Assembly: GCF_000463115.2 (NCBI RefSeq)
Contig: NZ_AWFX01000049.1
Span: 248,001-312,000 of the forward strand
Reading direction: 5' to 3'
DNA length: 64,000 bases
Source: Franconibacter helveticus LMG 23732
GTDB taxonomy: Bacteria; Pseudomonadota; Gammaproteobacteria; Enterobacterales; Enterobacteriaceae
Every line of letters starts with the position of its first letter. The stretch's first letter is position 1. The position numbers and the translations under genes are program-made. The notes under the pieces were generated by a model that was given only the letters and a program-made list of their open reading frames with translations, was not told the DNA's origin and did not search any database. Below, piece by piece: positions 41,009-49,498 of the stretch.

Positions 41009-42190
41009 ATGACCATGATAAATCAACCTATTGAAGTCGTCGTTGTCGGCGGAGGAATGGTCGGCGCGGCGGCGGCGCTGGGACTGGCGCAAAACGGTTT
41101 TCAGGTGGCGGTAATAGATAACGCCGCGCCGCCGGCTTTTGACGCCGCAAGCGCGCCTGATATTCGCATTTCGTCAATCAGCAGCGCGTCGGTCGACTTG
41201 CTTAAAGGACTTGGCGTCTGGCAGGCGGTAAAAGCCATGCGCAGTCATCCGTATCGCCAGCTTGAAACCTGGGAGTGGGAAAGCGCCCACGTTGTGTTTA
41301 ACGCCGATGAGCTGAAGTTGCCCGAGCTGGGCTTTATGGTGGAAAACACTGTGCTGCAACGCGCGCTCTGGGAGGCGCTTGAGGCGCACCCGCAGGCGAC
41401 GCTCTTCTGCCCGGCGAAACTCACGCAGATGCACCGGCGCGGCGCGGCGTACGAGTTAACGCTGGAGGACGGTCTTGTTCTTGACGCAAAGCTGGTTATT
41501 GGCGCGGATGGCGCAAATTCTCAGGTGCGCAAATGGGCGGGCATTGGTCTTCATGCCTGGCATTACGATCAATCCTGCATGCTTATCAGCGTGCAGTGCG
41601 ACGCGGCGCCGGGCGACAGCACCTGGCAACAGTTTACCCCGAATGGCCCGCATGCATTCCTGCCGCTGTTTGATAACTGGGCTTCGCTGGTCTGGTACGA
41701 CCGGCCCGCGCGGATCCGCCAGCTGCAAGCCCTGGGCATGACGTCATTGCAGCGGGAAATTGAGAAAACCTTTCCAGCACGCCTCGGCCACGTTACGCCT
41801 GTCGCCAGCGGCGCGTTCCCGCTGACCCGCCGCCACGCGCTGCATTACGTTCAGCCGGGACTGGCGCTTATTGGCGATGCGGCGCATACCATTCATCCCC
41901 TGGCAGGGCAGGGCGTTAACCTTGGTTATCGTGATGTTGAAGCGCTGCTGGATGTGGTTATTAATGCGCGCAGCCGCGGCGAAGCCTGGTTTACAGAACC
42001 GGTGCTGAAGCGCTTTGAACGGCGTCGGCAGATTGACAACTTCATTATGCAAAGCGGCATGGATCTCTTTTACGCAGGTTTCAGCAATGCTTTACCGCCG
42101 GTGCGCATGCTGCGCAACATTGGCCTTATGGCGGCTCAGCGTGCAGGCGCGCTGAAGCGGCAGGCATTGAAATATGCCCTCGGGCTGTAA
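41009..42190 (+). CDS. ubiF: 3-demethoxyubiquinol 3-hydroxylase UbiF
   Basis: FAD monooxygenase performing the last ring hydroxylation of ubiquinone synthesis, 393 residues. GGGMVGAAAALG is the N-terminal FAD-binding motif and GDAAHTIHPLAGQGVNLGYRD the second FAD motif. ATG 41009 after AAGGAT was kept; ATG 41015 is an alternative giving 391 residues. Divergent from miaB, convergent with the tRNA operon. Confidence 0.96.
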   Translation: MTMINQPIEVVVVGGGMVGAAAALGLAQNGFQVAVIDNAAPPAFDAASAPDIRISSISSASVDLLKGLGVWQAVKAMRSHPYRQLETWEWESAHVVFNADELKLPELGFMVENTVLQRALWEALEAHPQATLFCPAKLTQMHRRGAAYELTLEDGLVLDAKLVIGADGANSQVRKWAGIGLHAWHYDQSCMLISVQCDAAPGDSTWQQFTPNGPHAFLPLFDNWASLVWYDRPARIRQLQALGMTSLQREIEKTFPARLGHVTPVASGAFPLTRRHALHYVQPGLALIGDAAHTIHPLAGQGVNLGYRDVEALLDVVINARSRGEAWFTEPVLKRFERRRQIDNFIMQSGMDLFYAGFSNALPPVRMLRNIGLMAAQRAGALKRQALKYALGL

Positions 42191-42333
42191 GAAATAAGGG
42201 ATTGCCTCCCTTAGTTACAACATACTTATAGCGTTCAACTCCGCCTGCCGCTCAGGCGGGGGAAAGCAGTTAGCCTGGCAGCAAAAGCAAAGAAGAGATT
42301 TGCTGGTAACGAAATCTAAAGCAGCAGAAAAGC

Positions 42334-42360
42334 AAAAAGCCCGCAGAAGCGGGCTTTTTT
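42334..42360. terminator. Bidirectional terminator between ubiF and the tRNA operon
   Basis: Eleven-base arms AAAAAGCCCGC and GCGGGCTTTTT around AGAA, with T-runs on both strands. Two further perfect hairpins lie closer to ubiF: TAAGGGA/TCCCTTA (42195-42213) and CCGCCTG/CAGGCGG near 42242-42260. Confidence 0.92.
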
Positions 42361-42366
42361 AATAAG

Positions 42367-42441
42367 TGGCTGGGGTACGAGGATTCGAACCTCGGAATGG
42401 TGGAATCAGAATCCACTGCCTTACCGCTTGGCGATACCCCA
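42367..42441 (-). tRNA. glnV: tRNA-Gln (anticodon CUG)
   Basis: 75 nt including the encoded CCA. The cloverleaf begins TGGGGTATCGCC and ends ACCCCAGCCA, with the anticodon loop TTCTGAT. Last gene of the tRNA operon. E. coli has two such genes (glnV and glnX) here; this window has one. Confidence 0.97.
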
Positions 42442-42447
42442 AGAAAA

Positions 42448-42524
42448 TGGTGGCTACGACGGGAATCGAACCTGTGACCCCAGCATTATGAGTGCTGTGC
42501 TCTAACCAGCTGAGCTACGTAGCC
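42448..42524 (-). tRNA. metU: tRNA-Met (elongator, CAU), metU position
   Basis: 77 nt including CCA, starting GGCTACGTAGC and with TTCGATTCC in the T-loop arm. Anticodon CAT. It differs from the other copy at 42857 by a paired change in the anticodon stem (positions 42483 and 42495), giving a G-C pair where the other copy has T-A. Confidence 0.97.
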
Positions 42525-42555
42525 AAATTGTGTTTCTTCACCAGTCTGCATCGAC

Positions 42556-42630
42556 TGGCTGGGGTACCTGGATTCGAACCAGGGAATGCCGGTATCAAAA
42601 ACCGGTGCCTTACCGCTTGGCGATACCCCA
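42556..42630 (-). tRNA. glnW: tRNA-Gln (anticodon UUG), second copy
   Basis: 75 nt including CCA; anticodon loop TTTTGAT gives UUG. It appears identical to the copy at 42668-42742. Confidence 0.97.
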
Positions 42631-42667
42631 ACGACTAACGCGTTAACACGCAAGAGTCGAAGAAAGG

Positions 42668-42742
42668 TGGCTGGGGTACCTGGATTCGAACCAGGGAATG
42701 CCGGTATCAAAAACCGGTGCCTTACCGCTTGGCGATACCCCA
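42668..42742 (-). tRNA. glnU: tRNA-Gln (anticodon UUG), first copy
   Basis: 75 nt including CCA, anticodon UUG. Same sequence as the neighbouring copy 112 bases away, forming a direct repeat of at least 75 bases. Confidence 0.97.
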
Positions 42743-42764
42743 TCCGTGCAACGCTTAACGGAAA

Positions 42765-42849
42765 TGGTGCGGGAGGCGAGACTTGAACTCGCACACCTTG
42801 CGGCGCCAGAACCTAAATCTGGTGCGTCTACCAATTTCGCCACTCCCGC
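42765..42849 (-). tRNA. leuW: tRNA-Leu (anticodon UAG)
   Basis: 85 nt including CCA with a long variable arm (GCGCCGCAAGGTGT). Anticodon loop TTTAGGT gives UAG. It begins GCGGGAGTGG, as E. coli leuW. Confidence 0.97.
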
Positions 42850-42856
42850 AAAAAGA

Positions 42857-42933
42857 TGGTGGCTACGACGGGAATCGAACCTGTGACCCCATCATTATGA
42901 GTGATGTGCTCTAACCAGCTGAGCTACGTAGCC
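42857..42933 (-). tRNA. metT: tRNA-Met (elongator, CAU), metT position
   Basis: 77 nt including CCA; first gene of the operon, about 35 bases after the predicted -10 element. Anticodon stem ATCAC/TGAT as in E. coli elongator tRNA-Met. Confidence 0.97.
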
Positions 42934-42971
42934 ATCTTTTTTCGCGTTACCTTATCGGCGTTGCGGGGCGC

Positions 42972-43000
42972 ATTATGCGTATTGGGCCTGGCAGCGTCAA
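42972..43000 (-). promoter_or_regulatory. Sigma-70 promoter of the tRNA operon
   Basis: On the minus strand, -35 TTGACG (43000-42995) and -10 CATAAT (42977-42972) are separated by 17 bases and followed by a GC-rich discriminator (GCGCCCCGC), the mark of stringently controlled stable-RNA promoters. Confidence 0.82.
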
Positions 43001-43141
43001 CACCTTTTTTGGTGAAAATACCGTGAATGTGACTGTTTGACTAGCTTGCGAACAGCTTGATGCAATATTCGTCAATTATTGTTTATTTATCAGTATGGAG
43101 AATGGAAAAAGTGACGCGGCGGCCTGCGCAGCGCGAAAAAA

Positions 43142-43164
43142 AACGGGCCTTTAGCAGGCCCGTT
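43142..43164 (-). terminator. Intrinsic terminator of asnB
   Basis: Arms AACGGGCCT and AGGCCCGTT with a five-base loop; on the minus strand a run of eight T follows. Lies about 17 bases past the asnB stop. Confidence 0.9.
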
Positions 43165-43180
43165 ATGCTTACCATAAGAA

Positions 43181-44845
43181 TTATTTATAAGCGGACTGAT
43201 GTACGCCTACCGCGCGACCAGACGGGTCGTTCATCGTTTTGAACGCTTCATCCCATTCAATCGCTTTAGCGGAAGAGCAGGCCACTGACGGGCCGCCCGG
43301 CACGCATTCCGCGGCGCTGGGTACCGGGAAGAGCTCTTCAAAGATCTCGCGGTACAGATACGCTTCTTTCGATGTCGGCGTGTTATACGGGAAACGGAAG
43401 CTTGCGGTTTCCAGCTGTTGGTCGGAAATCTGCTGCGCGGCGACCTCTTTTAAGGTGTCTATCCAGCTGTAACCCACGCCGTCAGAAAATTGTTCTTTCT
43501 GACGCCACGCGACGCTTGCCGGCAGGTAAGATTCAAAACATTCACGCAGAATATGTTTCTCCATCTTGCCGTTGCCGCACATTTTGTCCTGCGGGTTAAT
43601 GCGCATCGCCACATCAAGGAATTTCTTGTCGAGGAACGGAACGCGGGCTTCAACGCCCCATGCGGACATCGCTTTGTTGGCGCGGGCGCAGTCGAACATG
43701 TGCAGAGCCTGTAGCTTACGCACCGTCTCTTCATGCAGCTCTTTCGCGTCTGGCGCTTTATGGAAATAAAGATAGCCGCCAAAGACTTCATCAGAACCTT
43801 CGCCAGACAGCACCATTTTAATGCCCATCGCTTTGATTTTACGCGACATCAGATACATCGGCGTGGAGGCGCGAATGGTCGTCACATCGTAAGTTTCAAT
43901 GTGGTAAATCACATCGCGAATCGCATCCAGCCCTTCCTGCACGGTGAAATGAATTTCATGGTGCACGGTGCCCAGATGGTTTGCCACTTCCTGTGCGGCT
44001 TTCAGGTCAGGCGAACCTTCCAGACCCACGGCGAAGGAGTGCAACTGCGGCCACCAGGCTTCTGAACGCTCCTGATCCTCCACACGGCGCGCGGCAAATT
44101 TTTTGGTGATCGCGGAAATCACCGATGAATCCAGCCCGCCAGAAAGCAGCACGCCATACGGCACATCAGACATCAGATGGCTTTTCACCGCGTCTTCCAG
44201 CGCCTGGCGCAGTTCCGCCTTGTCGGTCACGTTATCTTTAACCGCGTCGTATTCAAACCAGTCGCGAGTGTAGTAAGGACGAATCTCACCGTCCTGGCTC
44301 CACAGATAGCTGCCCGCCGGGAACTCTTTGATGGTACGGCAAACCGGCACCAGCGCTTTCATTTCCGAGGCGACATAAAGGTTGCCGTGTTCGTCATACC
44401 CCATATACAGCGGAATGATGCCAATGTGGTCGCGCCCAATCAGGTAAGCCTCTTTTTCACTGTCATAAAGGATAAAAGCGAACATGCCTTGCAGCTCGTC
44501 GAGAAACTCGGGGCCTTTTTCCTGATACAGCGCGAGGATCACTTCACAGTCAGAGCCGGTCTGAAAAGCGTAGCGGTCGCCATATTCAGCGCGCAGCGCC
44601 TGGTGGTTATAGATTTCACCGTTAACGGCAAGTGCATGCGTCTTCTTTGGGTTGTAGAGCGGCTGAGCGCCGGCATTAACGTCGACAATAGAAAGACGTT
44701 CATGCGCGAGAATAGCTTTATCGCTGGCATAGACGCCGGACCAGTCCGGGCCGCGATGACGCATCAGGCGAGAAAGCTCCAGCGCTTTCTTACGCAGTTC
44801 TGCCGCGTCGGTTTTAATATCCAGCACACCAAAAATAGAACACAT
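43181..44845 (-). CDS. asnB: Glutamine-hydrolysing asparagine synthetase B
   Basis: 554-residue cytoplasmic enzyme making asparagine from aspartate, ATP and glutamine. N-terminal glutaminase domain with nucleophile Cys2 (MCSIFGV); C-terminal synthetase domain with the PP-loop SGGLDSS near 234. Monocistronic, with a terminator downstream and about 300 bases upstream. The C-terminal tail beyond PSAAECVPGG is intact. Confidence 0.98.
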   Translation of the reverse strand: MCSIFGVLDIKTDAAELRKKALELSRLMRHRGPDWSGVYASDKAILAHERLSIVDVNAGAQPLYNPKKTHALAVNGEIYNHQALRAEYGDRYAFQTGSDCEVILALYQEKGPEFLDELQGMFAFILYDSEKEAYLIGRDHIGIIPLYMGYDEHGNLYVASEMKALVPVCRTIKEFPAGSYLWSQDGEIRPYYTRDWFEYDAVKDNVTDKAELRQALEDAVKSHLMSDVPYGVLLSGGLDSSVISAITKKFAARRVEDQERSEAWWPQLHSFAVGLEGSPDLKAAQEVANHLGTVHHEIHFTVQEGLDAIRDVIYHIETYDVTTIRASTPMYLMSRKIKAMGIKMVLSGEGSDEVFGGYLYFHKAPDAKELHEETVRKLQALHMFDCARANKAMSAWGVEARVPFLDKKFLDVAMRINPQDKMCGNGKMEKHILRECFESYLPASVAWRQKEQFSDGVGYSWIDTLKEVAAQQISDQQLETASFRFPYNTPTSKEAYLYREIFEELFPVPSAAECVPGGPSVACSSAKAIEWDEAFKTMNDPSGRAVGVHQSAYK

Positions 44846-45153
44846 AGACTTCTCCGTTAACCCTGGCGGTGATGTTGCGTTTGTTGTCAGAGCGCCGCGT
44901 CATTTTTCTCTTTTTGGCCGCGGCGCGCCTTGCTTACTAAAGAAAATGCCGTAAACGCGCCAGTCAATGCAAGCGCTTTAGCGCGCCAGAAAGAAATAGT
45001 GCAGCAAGGATTAGCGAATAGTGAAAAACGGTTATGCAGAAGCCAATGAAATTAGCGGATCCGCAATAAACAGCGTTTAAAATTGAATGCTGTTTTTGAA
45101 ATGATGCCAGCAATCTTTAAAACAAAAGCCGCGTATTACGCGGCTAAAGAGCA
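44846..45153. other. Intergenic region between asnB and nagD
   Basis: About 308 bases. The left part is the asnB promoter region; the right end holds the nagD terminator (45127-45145). No reading frame or RNA gene was recognised. Confidence 0.6.
45127..45145 (-). terminator. Intrinsic terminator of the nagBACD operon
   Basis: Arms AGCCGCG and CGCGGCT around TATTA; on the minus strand TTTTGTTTT follows the stem. Lies just past nagD. Confidence 0.88.
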
Positions 45154-45906
45154 TCAAATGATGTCGATTTCAGCGACGGAGGGGTAAATCCAGGAGGGAC
45201 GGAACGGCATGGCGTCAATATCGTTAATCGTCGAAACGCCCGAAAGCACCAGGATCGTCTCCAGGCCCGCCTGAAAACCCGCCAGGATATCGGTGCGCAG
45301 GTTGTCGCCGACAATCACCGTCTGTTCGGAATGGGCCTGCATTTTGTTGAGCGCGGCGCGAATAATCCACGGGCTGGGTTTGCCCACGTAAAAAGGCTTA
45401 CGCCCGGAAATTTTCTCAATGCCAGCACAGAGCGCGCCGCAAGCAGGGTAAAAGCCGCGCCCGTGAGTATCCGGGTTAGTGGCGATAAAACGCGCGCCGC
45501 CCGCCACAAAAAAGGCGGCTTTATGCATCATCTCCCAGTTATAGGAGCGCGTTTCGCCAACGATGACAAAGTCAGGGTTAATGTCGGTAATGGTAAAACC
45601 TGCTTTGTATAGCTCATGGATCAACGCCCCTTCGCCCACGACATAGGCTTTTTTCCCTTCCTGACGACGCAGGAAATCGGCGGTGGCCATGGCTGAGGTA
45701 TAAAAAACGCTGTCGGGAACATCAATGCCTGCGGAGGCGAAACGGTTAGCCAGATCCTGCCCCGTCTGGGAAGGGTAGTTGGTCAACAGCACCAGCGGCA
45801 TGCCTTTTTCAAGAATGCGGGTGAGGAATTCGCTGGCGCCCGGGACGGCAACGTTGTCGTGCATCAGCACGCCATCAATATCACAAATTACGCTCTGGAT
45901 GGTCAT
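45154..45906 (-). CDS. nagD: HAD-family ribonucleotide/UMP phosphatase NagD
   Basis: 250-residue HAD phosphatase (class IIA). Catalytic aspartates are in DIDGVL at residues 9-11, and the VGDNLRTDILAG block near 200 binds Mg. E. coli NagD prefers UMP, suggesting a role in cleaning up nucleotides from cell-wall recycling. Last gene of nagBACD, 62 bases after nagC. Confidence 0.96.
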   Translation of the reverse strand: MTIQSVICDIDGVLMHDNVAVPGASEFLTRILEKGMPLVLLTNYPSQTGQDLANRFASAGIDVPDSVFYTSAMATADFLRRQEGKKAYVVGEGALIHELYKAGFTITDINPDFVIVGETRSYNWEMMHKAAFFVAGGARFIATNPDTHGRGFYPACGALCAGIEKISGRKPFYVGKPSPWIIRAALNKMQAHSEQTVIVGDNLRTDILAGFQAGLETILVLSGVSTINDIDAMPFRPSWIYPSVAEIDII

Positions 45907-45968
45907 CGACTACTCTGGCTCAAAGAAAAGAAAGGCGTAACTATAGCCTGGTTAAGGTTGAAACCCTG

Positions 45969-47189
45969 TTAACTTTCCAGCAAACGCTGCAACAGCATGC
46001 CGTTGAGCATGGCTCGTTTTACCAGCGCGAACGCGCCAATAGCGGAACGGTGATCCAGCGTGGAAGGCACTACGGGAAGATTTTTACGAAACGCCGCCAG
46101 CGCCTGGGCATTAATGCAGCTTTCCACCGCAGGCAGCAGAATTTTTTCTGCCTCCACAATTTCACCCGCGATTACAATCTTTTGCGGATTGAACAGGTTG
46201 ATTGCAATGGCGATGGTTTTACCCAGATGACGCCCTACCTGTTCAATGACTTCACACGCCAGTTCATCGCCTTTGTTGGCGGCCTTGCAGATGGCTTTTA
46301 TTGTGCACTCATCAAGCGTAACCCGGCTCTGGTAGCCTTTTTCCAGAAGCTGGCGTACGCGTTGCTCAATGGCAGCGTTCGCCGCGACGGTTTCCAGGCA
46401 GCCGAAGTTGCCGCAGTGGCAGCGCTCGCCGAGCGGGTCAACCTGGATATGGCCTATTTCGCCCACGTTGCCGTTGCGGCCAATAAAAATTCGGCCATTA
46501 GAGATAATGCCTGCGCCTGTGCCACGGTGAACGCGCACTAAAATAGAGTCTTCGCAATCCTGGCTTGCACCGAAGTAGTGCTCGGCCAGCGCCAGACTGC
46601 GGATGTCGTGGCCCACAAAACAGGTCACGTTGAAGCGTTTTTCCAGCGCCTCCACTAATGCCCAGTTTTGCACCGGGATATGCGGCATATAGCGGATCAC
46701 GCCGCTTTCCGGATCGACAAGGCCCGGCAGAATGACTGAGATGGCGATAAGCTCGCGGATTTTACGTTGCTGCGCTTCGATAAACAGCGCGATGGTGTTG
46801 AGCAACGCATGCTCCAGCGTTTCCTGGGTGCGCTCCGGCAGGGGATAGTGTTCTTCCGCCACCACTTTGCTGCTCAAATCATAAAGTGTAAGCGTGGTGT
46901 CGTTGCGCCCAAGGCGTACGCCAATCGCATGAAAAGGGCGTGTCTCTGTGATAATCGAGATAGCGCGGCGACCTCCCGTAGAGGCCTGTTGATCCACTTC
47001 TTTGATCAGACCGCGCTCAATAAGCTGGCGAGTAATTTTGGTGACGCTGGCGGGCGCAAGCTGGCTCTGCTCCGCTATCTGAATACGCGAGATAGGCCCG
47101 TGTTGGTCGATAAGGCGGTAAACCGCCGCGCTATTAAGCTGTTTTACCAGATCAACGTTACCTATTTGAGCCTGTCCGCCAGTTGTCAT
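45969..47189 (-). CDS. nagC: GlcNAc repressor NagC (ROK family)
   Basis: 406-residue ROK transcription factor that represses nag genes and is released by GlcNAc-6-P. A winged HTH (about 20-80, IAEQSQLAPASVTKITRQLIE) is followed by the sugar-kinase-like fold with the zinc motif CHCGNFGCLE near 255-264. Its targets are the paired operators between nagB and nagE in this window. Lies eight bases after nagA. Confidence 0.97.
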   Translation of the reverse strand: MTTGGQAQIGNVDLVKQLNSAAVYRLIDQHGPISRIQIAEQSQLAPASVTKITRQLIERGLIKEVDQQASTGGRRAISIITETRPFHAIGVRLGRNDTTLTLYDLSSKVVAEEHYPLPERTQETLEHALLNTIALFIEAQQRKIRELIAISVILPGLVDPESGVIRYMPHIPVQNWALVEALEKRFNVTCFVGHDIRSLALAEHYFGASQDCEDSILVRVHRGTGAGIISNGRIFIGRNGNVGEIGHIQVDPLGERCHCGNFGCLETVAANAAIEQRVRQLLEKGYQSRVTLDECTIKAICKAANKGDELACEVIEQVGRHLGKTIAIAINLFNPQKIVIAGEIVEAEKILLPAVESCINAQALAAFRKNLPVVPSTLDHRSAIGAFALVKRAMLNGMLLQRLLES

Positions 47190-47197
47190 GCCTTATC

Positions 47198-48346
47198 TTA
47201 CTCAGTAAAGACCTCGTTGCCGTTAACGATGGTCCGGGTGATTTTATAATCGCGGGTAAAGACGGTCAGGTTAGCCACTTTTCCGGTTTCGATTGACCCA
47301 AGCGTCTTATCCACGCCCATCGCGCGGGCCGGATAAAGCGTCGCCATGCGCAGCGCTTCGTCCAGTGCAATGTTGACATGCTCGACTAGGTTACGCACGC
47401 CTTCGATCATGGTTAGCGCGGAGCCGCTCAGGGTTCCGTTCTCATCCACGCACAGCCCGTTACGGAAGTATATGGTTTTGCCAGCAAAAATGAACTCATC
47501 AATATTAGCGCCCGCCGGCGCCGTGGCGTCTGTCACCAGACAAAGCTTATCGCCTTTCACCTTTTTCGCGGTGCGAACGTTGGCGAAATCAACATGCAGG
47601 CCATCGGCGATGATGCCGCAGTAAAGATCCGGCTCGTCGAAAATCGCCCCAGTCAGGCCCGGTTCACGCCCGGTGATATAAGGCATGGCGTTAAACAAAT
47701 GCGTGGCGAAGCGGATGCCGGCGCGAAAGCCTGCTTTCGCTTCTTTCAGCGTGGCGTTGGAATGACCGGCGGAGACAACAATGCCTGCTGCGGTGAGCTG
47801 GCGAATCACCTCCGGCTCGACCATTTCCGGCGCGAGCGTCAGTTTAGTAATGACATCTGCGTTTTCGCACAAAAAATCGACCAGCGCCTGGTCCGGTTTA
47901 CGTACCCAGGCCGGATTATGCGTTCCTTTTTTGATGATATTGAGCCACGGCCCTTCCAGATGCAGGCCAAGCGCCTGATTTTTATGGCTCGCCAGATACT
48001 CGCGCATCACCCGCACGCCTTGCTTCATGAGATCGTCGCTTGCGGTGATAAGGGTCGGCAGATAGCTGGTGCAGCCCGATTTCTCGTTCGCTTTCTGCAT
48101 TATCTCCAGCGTTTCAACGCTTACGGCTTCGGCGGTGTCGTTAAACTGCACGCCCCCGCAGCCGTTTAACTGCACATCGATAAACCCGGGGGCGATAATG
48201 GCGCCACCCGCGTTGCGCTGTTCAATGCCGGAGGGTAACTCCGCCAGCGGGCAAACGCGTTCGATAAGGCCATTCGCGACGATAATCGCATGGTCATCCA
48301 GAATTTCATGGCCGGTAAAAATTCGGCCGTGGGTTAAGGCATACAT
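47198..48346 (-). CDS. nagA: N-acetylglucosamine-6-phosphate deacetylase NagA
   Basis: 382-residue amidohydrolase converting GlcNAc-6-P to GlcN-6-P and acetate, and thereby removing the NagC inducer. Metal/substrate motifs: HLEGPW near 126-131, GHSNATL near 195 and THLFNAMP near 215; the catalytic aspartate is in [10 protein letters not shown] near 270. Lies 23 bases after nagB. Confidence 0.97.
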   Translation of the reverse strand: MYALTHGRIFTGHEILDDHAIIVANGLIERVCPLAELPSGIEQRNAGGAIIAPGFIDVQLNGCGGVQFNDTAEAVSVETLEIMQKANEKSGCTSYLPTLITASDDLMKQGVRVMREYLASHKNQALGLHLEGPWLNIIKKGTHNPAWVRKPDQALVDFLCENADVITKLTLAPEMVEPEVIRQLTAAGIVVSAGHSNATLKEAKAGFRAGIRFATHLFNAMPYITGREPGLTGAIFDEPDLYCGIIADGLHVDFANVRTAKKVKGDKLCLVTDATAPAGANIDEFIFAGKTIYFRNGLCVDENGTLSGSALTMIEGVRNLVEHVNIALDEALRMATLYPARAMGVDKTLGSIETGKVANLTVFTRDYKITRTIVNGNEVFTE

Positions 48347-48369
48347 AGTGACCCCCGGTGTAAATGCGC

Positions 48370-49170
48370 TTAAAGATCTTTAATATTTTCAGCTTCGAGT
48401 TCGGTGAAGTAACGCAGCGTCTTCACTTTGAGCTCCATGGTAGACGGCTCATCGCAAACAATAACGGCTTTCGGGTGCAGTTGCAGGCAACTGATAGTCC
48501 ACATGTGGTTTACGTTGCCTTCAACTGCCGCCTGCAACGCCAGCGCTTTCACGTGGCCCAGCACCAGAATCATGACTTCTTCAGCATCGAGCAGCGTGCC
48601 GACGCCGACGGTCAGGGCATATTTCGGCACCTGGCTGACGTCGCCGCCAAAAAAGCGCGAGTTGGCCACGCGCGTATCATGCGTCAGGGTTTTAATGCGG
48701 GTACGCGAAGCAAGCGAAGAGGCTGGCTCGTTAAACGCGATGTGGCCGTCGTTGCCGACGCCGCCCATAAAGAGATGAATTTTGCCATAGGCGCGAATTT
48801 TCTCTTCATAACGACGGCATTCTGCGTCAACATCGGGCGCATTGCCATCCAGCAAGTTGATGTTTTCAGCCGGAATATCAACATGATCAAAGAAATTGCG
48901 GTGCATGAAGCTGTGGTAGCTTTCCGGGTGCTCTTTCGGCAAGCCGACATATTCATCCATGTTAAACGTAACGACATGTTTGAAGCTTACCTGGCCCGCT
49001 TTATGCATCTCAACCAGCGCCTTGTAGGCTTCCAGCGGCGTGCCGCCCGTAGGCAGGCCCAGTACAAAAGGACGATCGGCGGTGGGGTTAAACGCGTTGA
49101 TACGCTTAACGATATGGCGGGCGGCCCATTTACCTACCTGCTGCGCGGTTGCCAGCGGAATCAGTCTCAT
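48370..49170 (-). CDS. nagB: Glucosamine-6-phosphate deaminase NagB
   Basis: 266-residue enzyme converting GlcN-6-P to fructose-6-P and ammonia; allosterically activated by GlcNAc-6-P. The catalytic Asp72 lies in [10 protein letters not shown] and the [14 protein letters not shown] block carries the active-site His and Glu. Of two adjacent ATG codons, 49170 is better spaced from GAGGTGA. First gene of nagBACD, divergent from nagE. Confidence 0.97.
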   Translation of the reverse strand: MRLIPLATAQQVGKWAARHIVKRINAFNPTADRPFVLGLPTGGTPLEAYKALVEMHKAGQVSFKHVVTFNMDEYVGLPKEHPESYHSFMHRNFFDHVDIPAENINLLDGNAPDVDAECRRYEEKIRAYGKIHLFMGGVGNDGHIAFNEPASSLASRTRIKTLTHDTRVANSRFFGGDVSQVPKYALTVGVGTLLDAEEVMILVLGHVKALALQAAVEGNVNHMWTISCLQLHPKAVIVCDEPSTMELKVKTLRYFTELEAENIKDL

Positions 49171-49272
49171 CATTCACCTCGTAATGTTAAAAGCCATAAA
49201 GGGTGTGGATTGAAAAGCGGGATCAAATAAGGGTAAACCATATTCATCAGGCTAAGGGATCAATCCGTCCTG

Positions 49273-49293
49273 ATTTTTCGGATGATAAAATAA
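49273..49293. promoter_or_regulatory. NagC-like operator, nagB side
   Basis: ATTTTTCG-GAT-GATAAAATAA is an imperfect dyad with T-rich and A-rich arms. Centre at 49283. Confidence 0.5.
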
Positions 49294-49338
49294 GTTTTGT
49301 GAGTTAGCCAGTGAAGGGGAGGCGGGAAAGCAATTTTT

Positions 49339-49354
49339 GGTGATAAAAATCACA
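49339..49354. promoter_or_regulatory. CRP-like site between nagB and nagE
   Basis: GGTGA-TAAAAA-TCACA matches the CRP consensus TGTGA-N6-TCACA with one mismatch. The E. coli nag loop also has a CRP site here. Confidence 0.65.
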
Positions 49355-49366
49355 AACAGCGCCCAT

Positions 49367-49387
49367 TTAATTTGCGAGACGAATTAA
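49367..49387. promoter_or_regulatory. NagC-like operator, nagE side
   Basis: TTAATT and AATTAA arms flank TGCGAGACG, a perfect six-base inverted repeat with the CG-containing centre expected of NagC boxes. Its centre (49377) is 94 bases from the other operator. Confidence 0.6.
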
Positions 49388-49498
49388 TTTTTCACACACT
49401 CCACAGGTGAAGTGAAACGTCGCCGCTTTATCAGGGTTGGTCGTATTATAAAAACACTGCTTTGACGAGCCTCATCGGGGTCTCATAGGGGGAATAAA

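Larger units (their letters stand above)
49171..49498. promoter_or_regulatory. nagB-nagE divergent control region
   Basis: About 330 bases. Two NagC-like operators (49273-49293 and 49367-49387) and one CRP-like site (49339-49354) are visible. This layout, with operators over both promoters and CRP between, mirrors the E. coli nagE-nagB loop. Confidence 0.7.

Noticed and set aside
42367-42933. Regularly spaced repeats suggesting a CRISPR-like array
   Set aside because: The repeated units are tRNA genes with intact cloverleaves and CCA ends.
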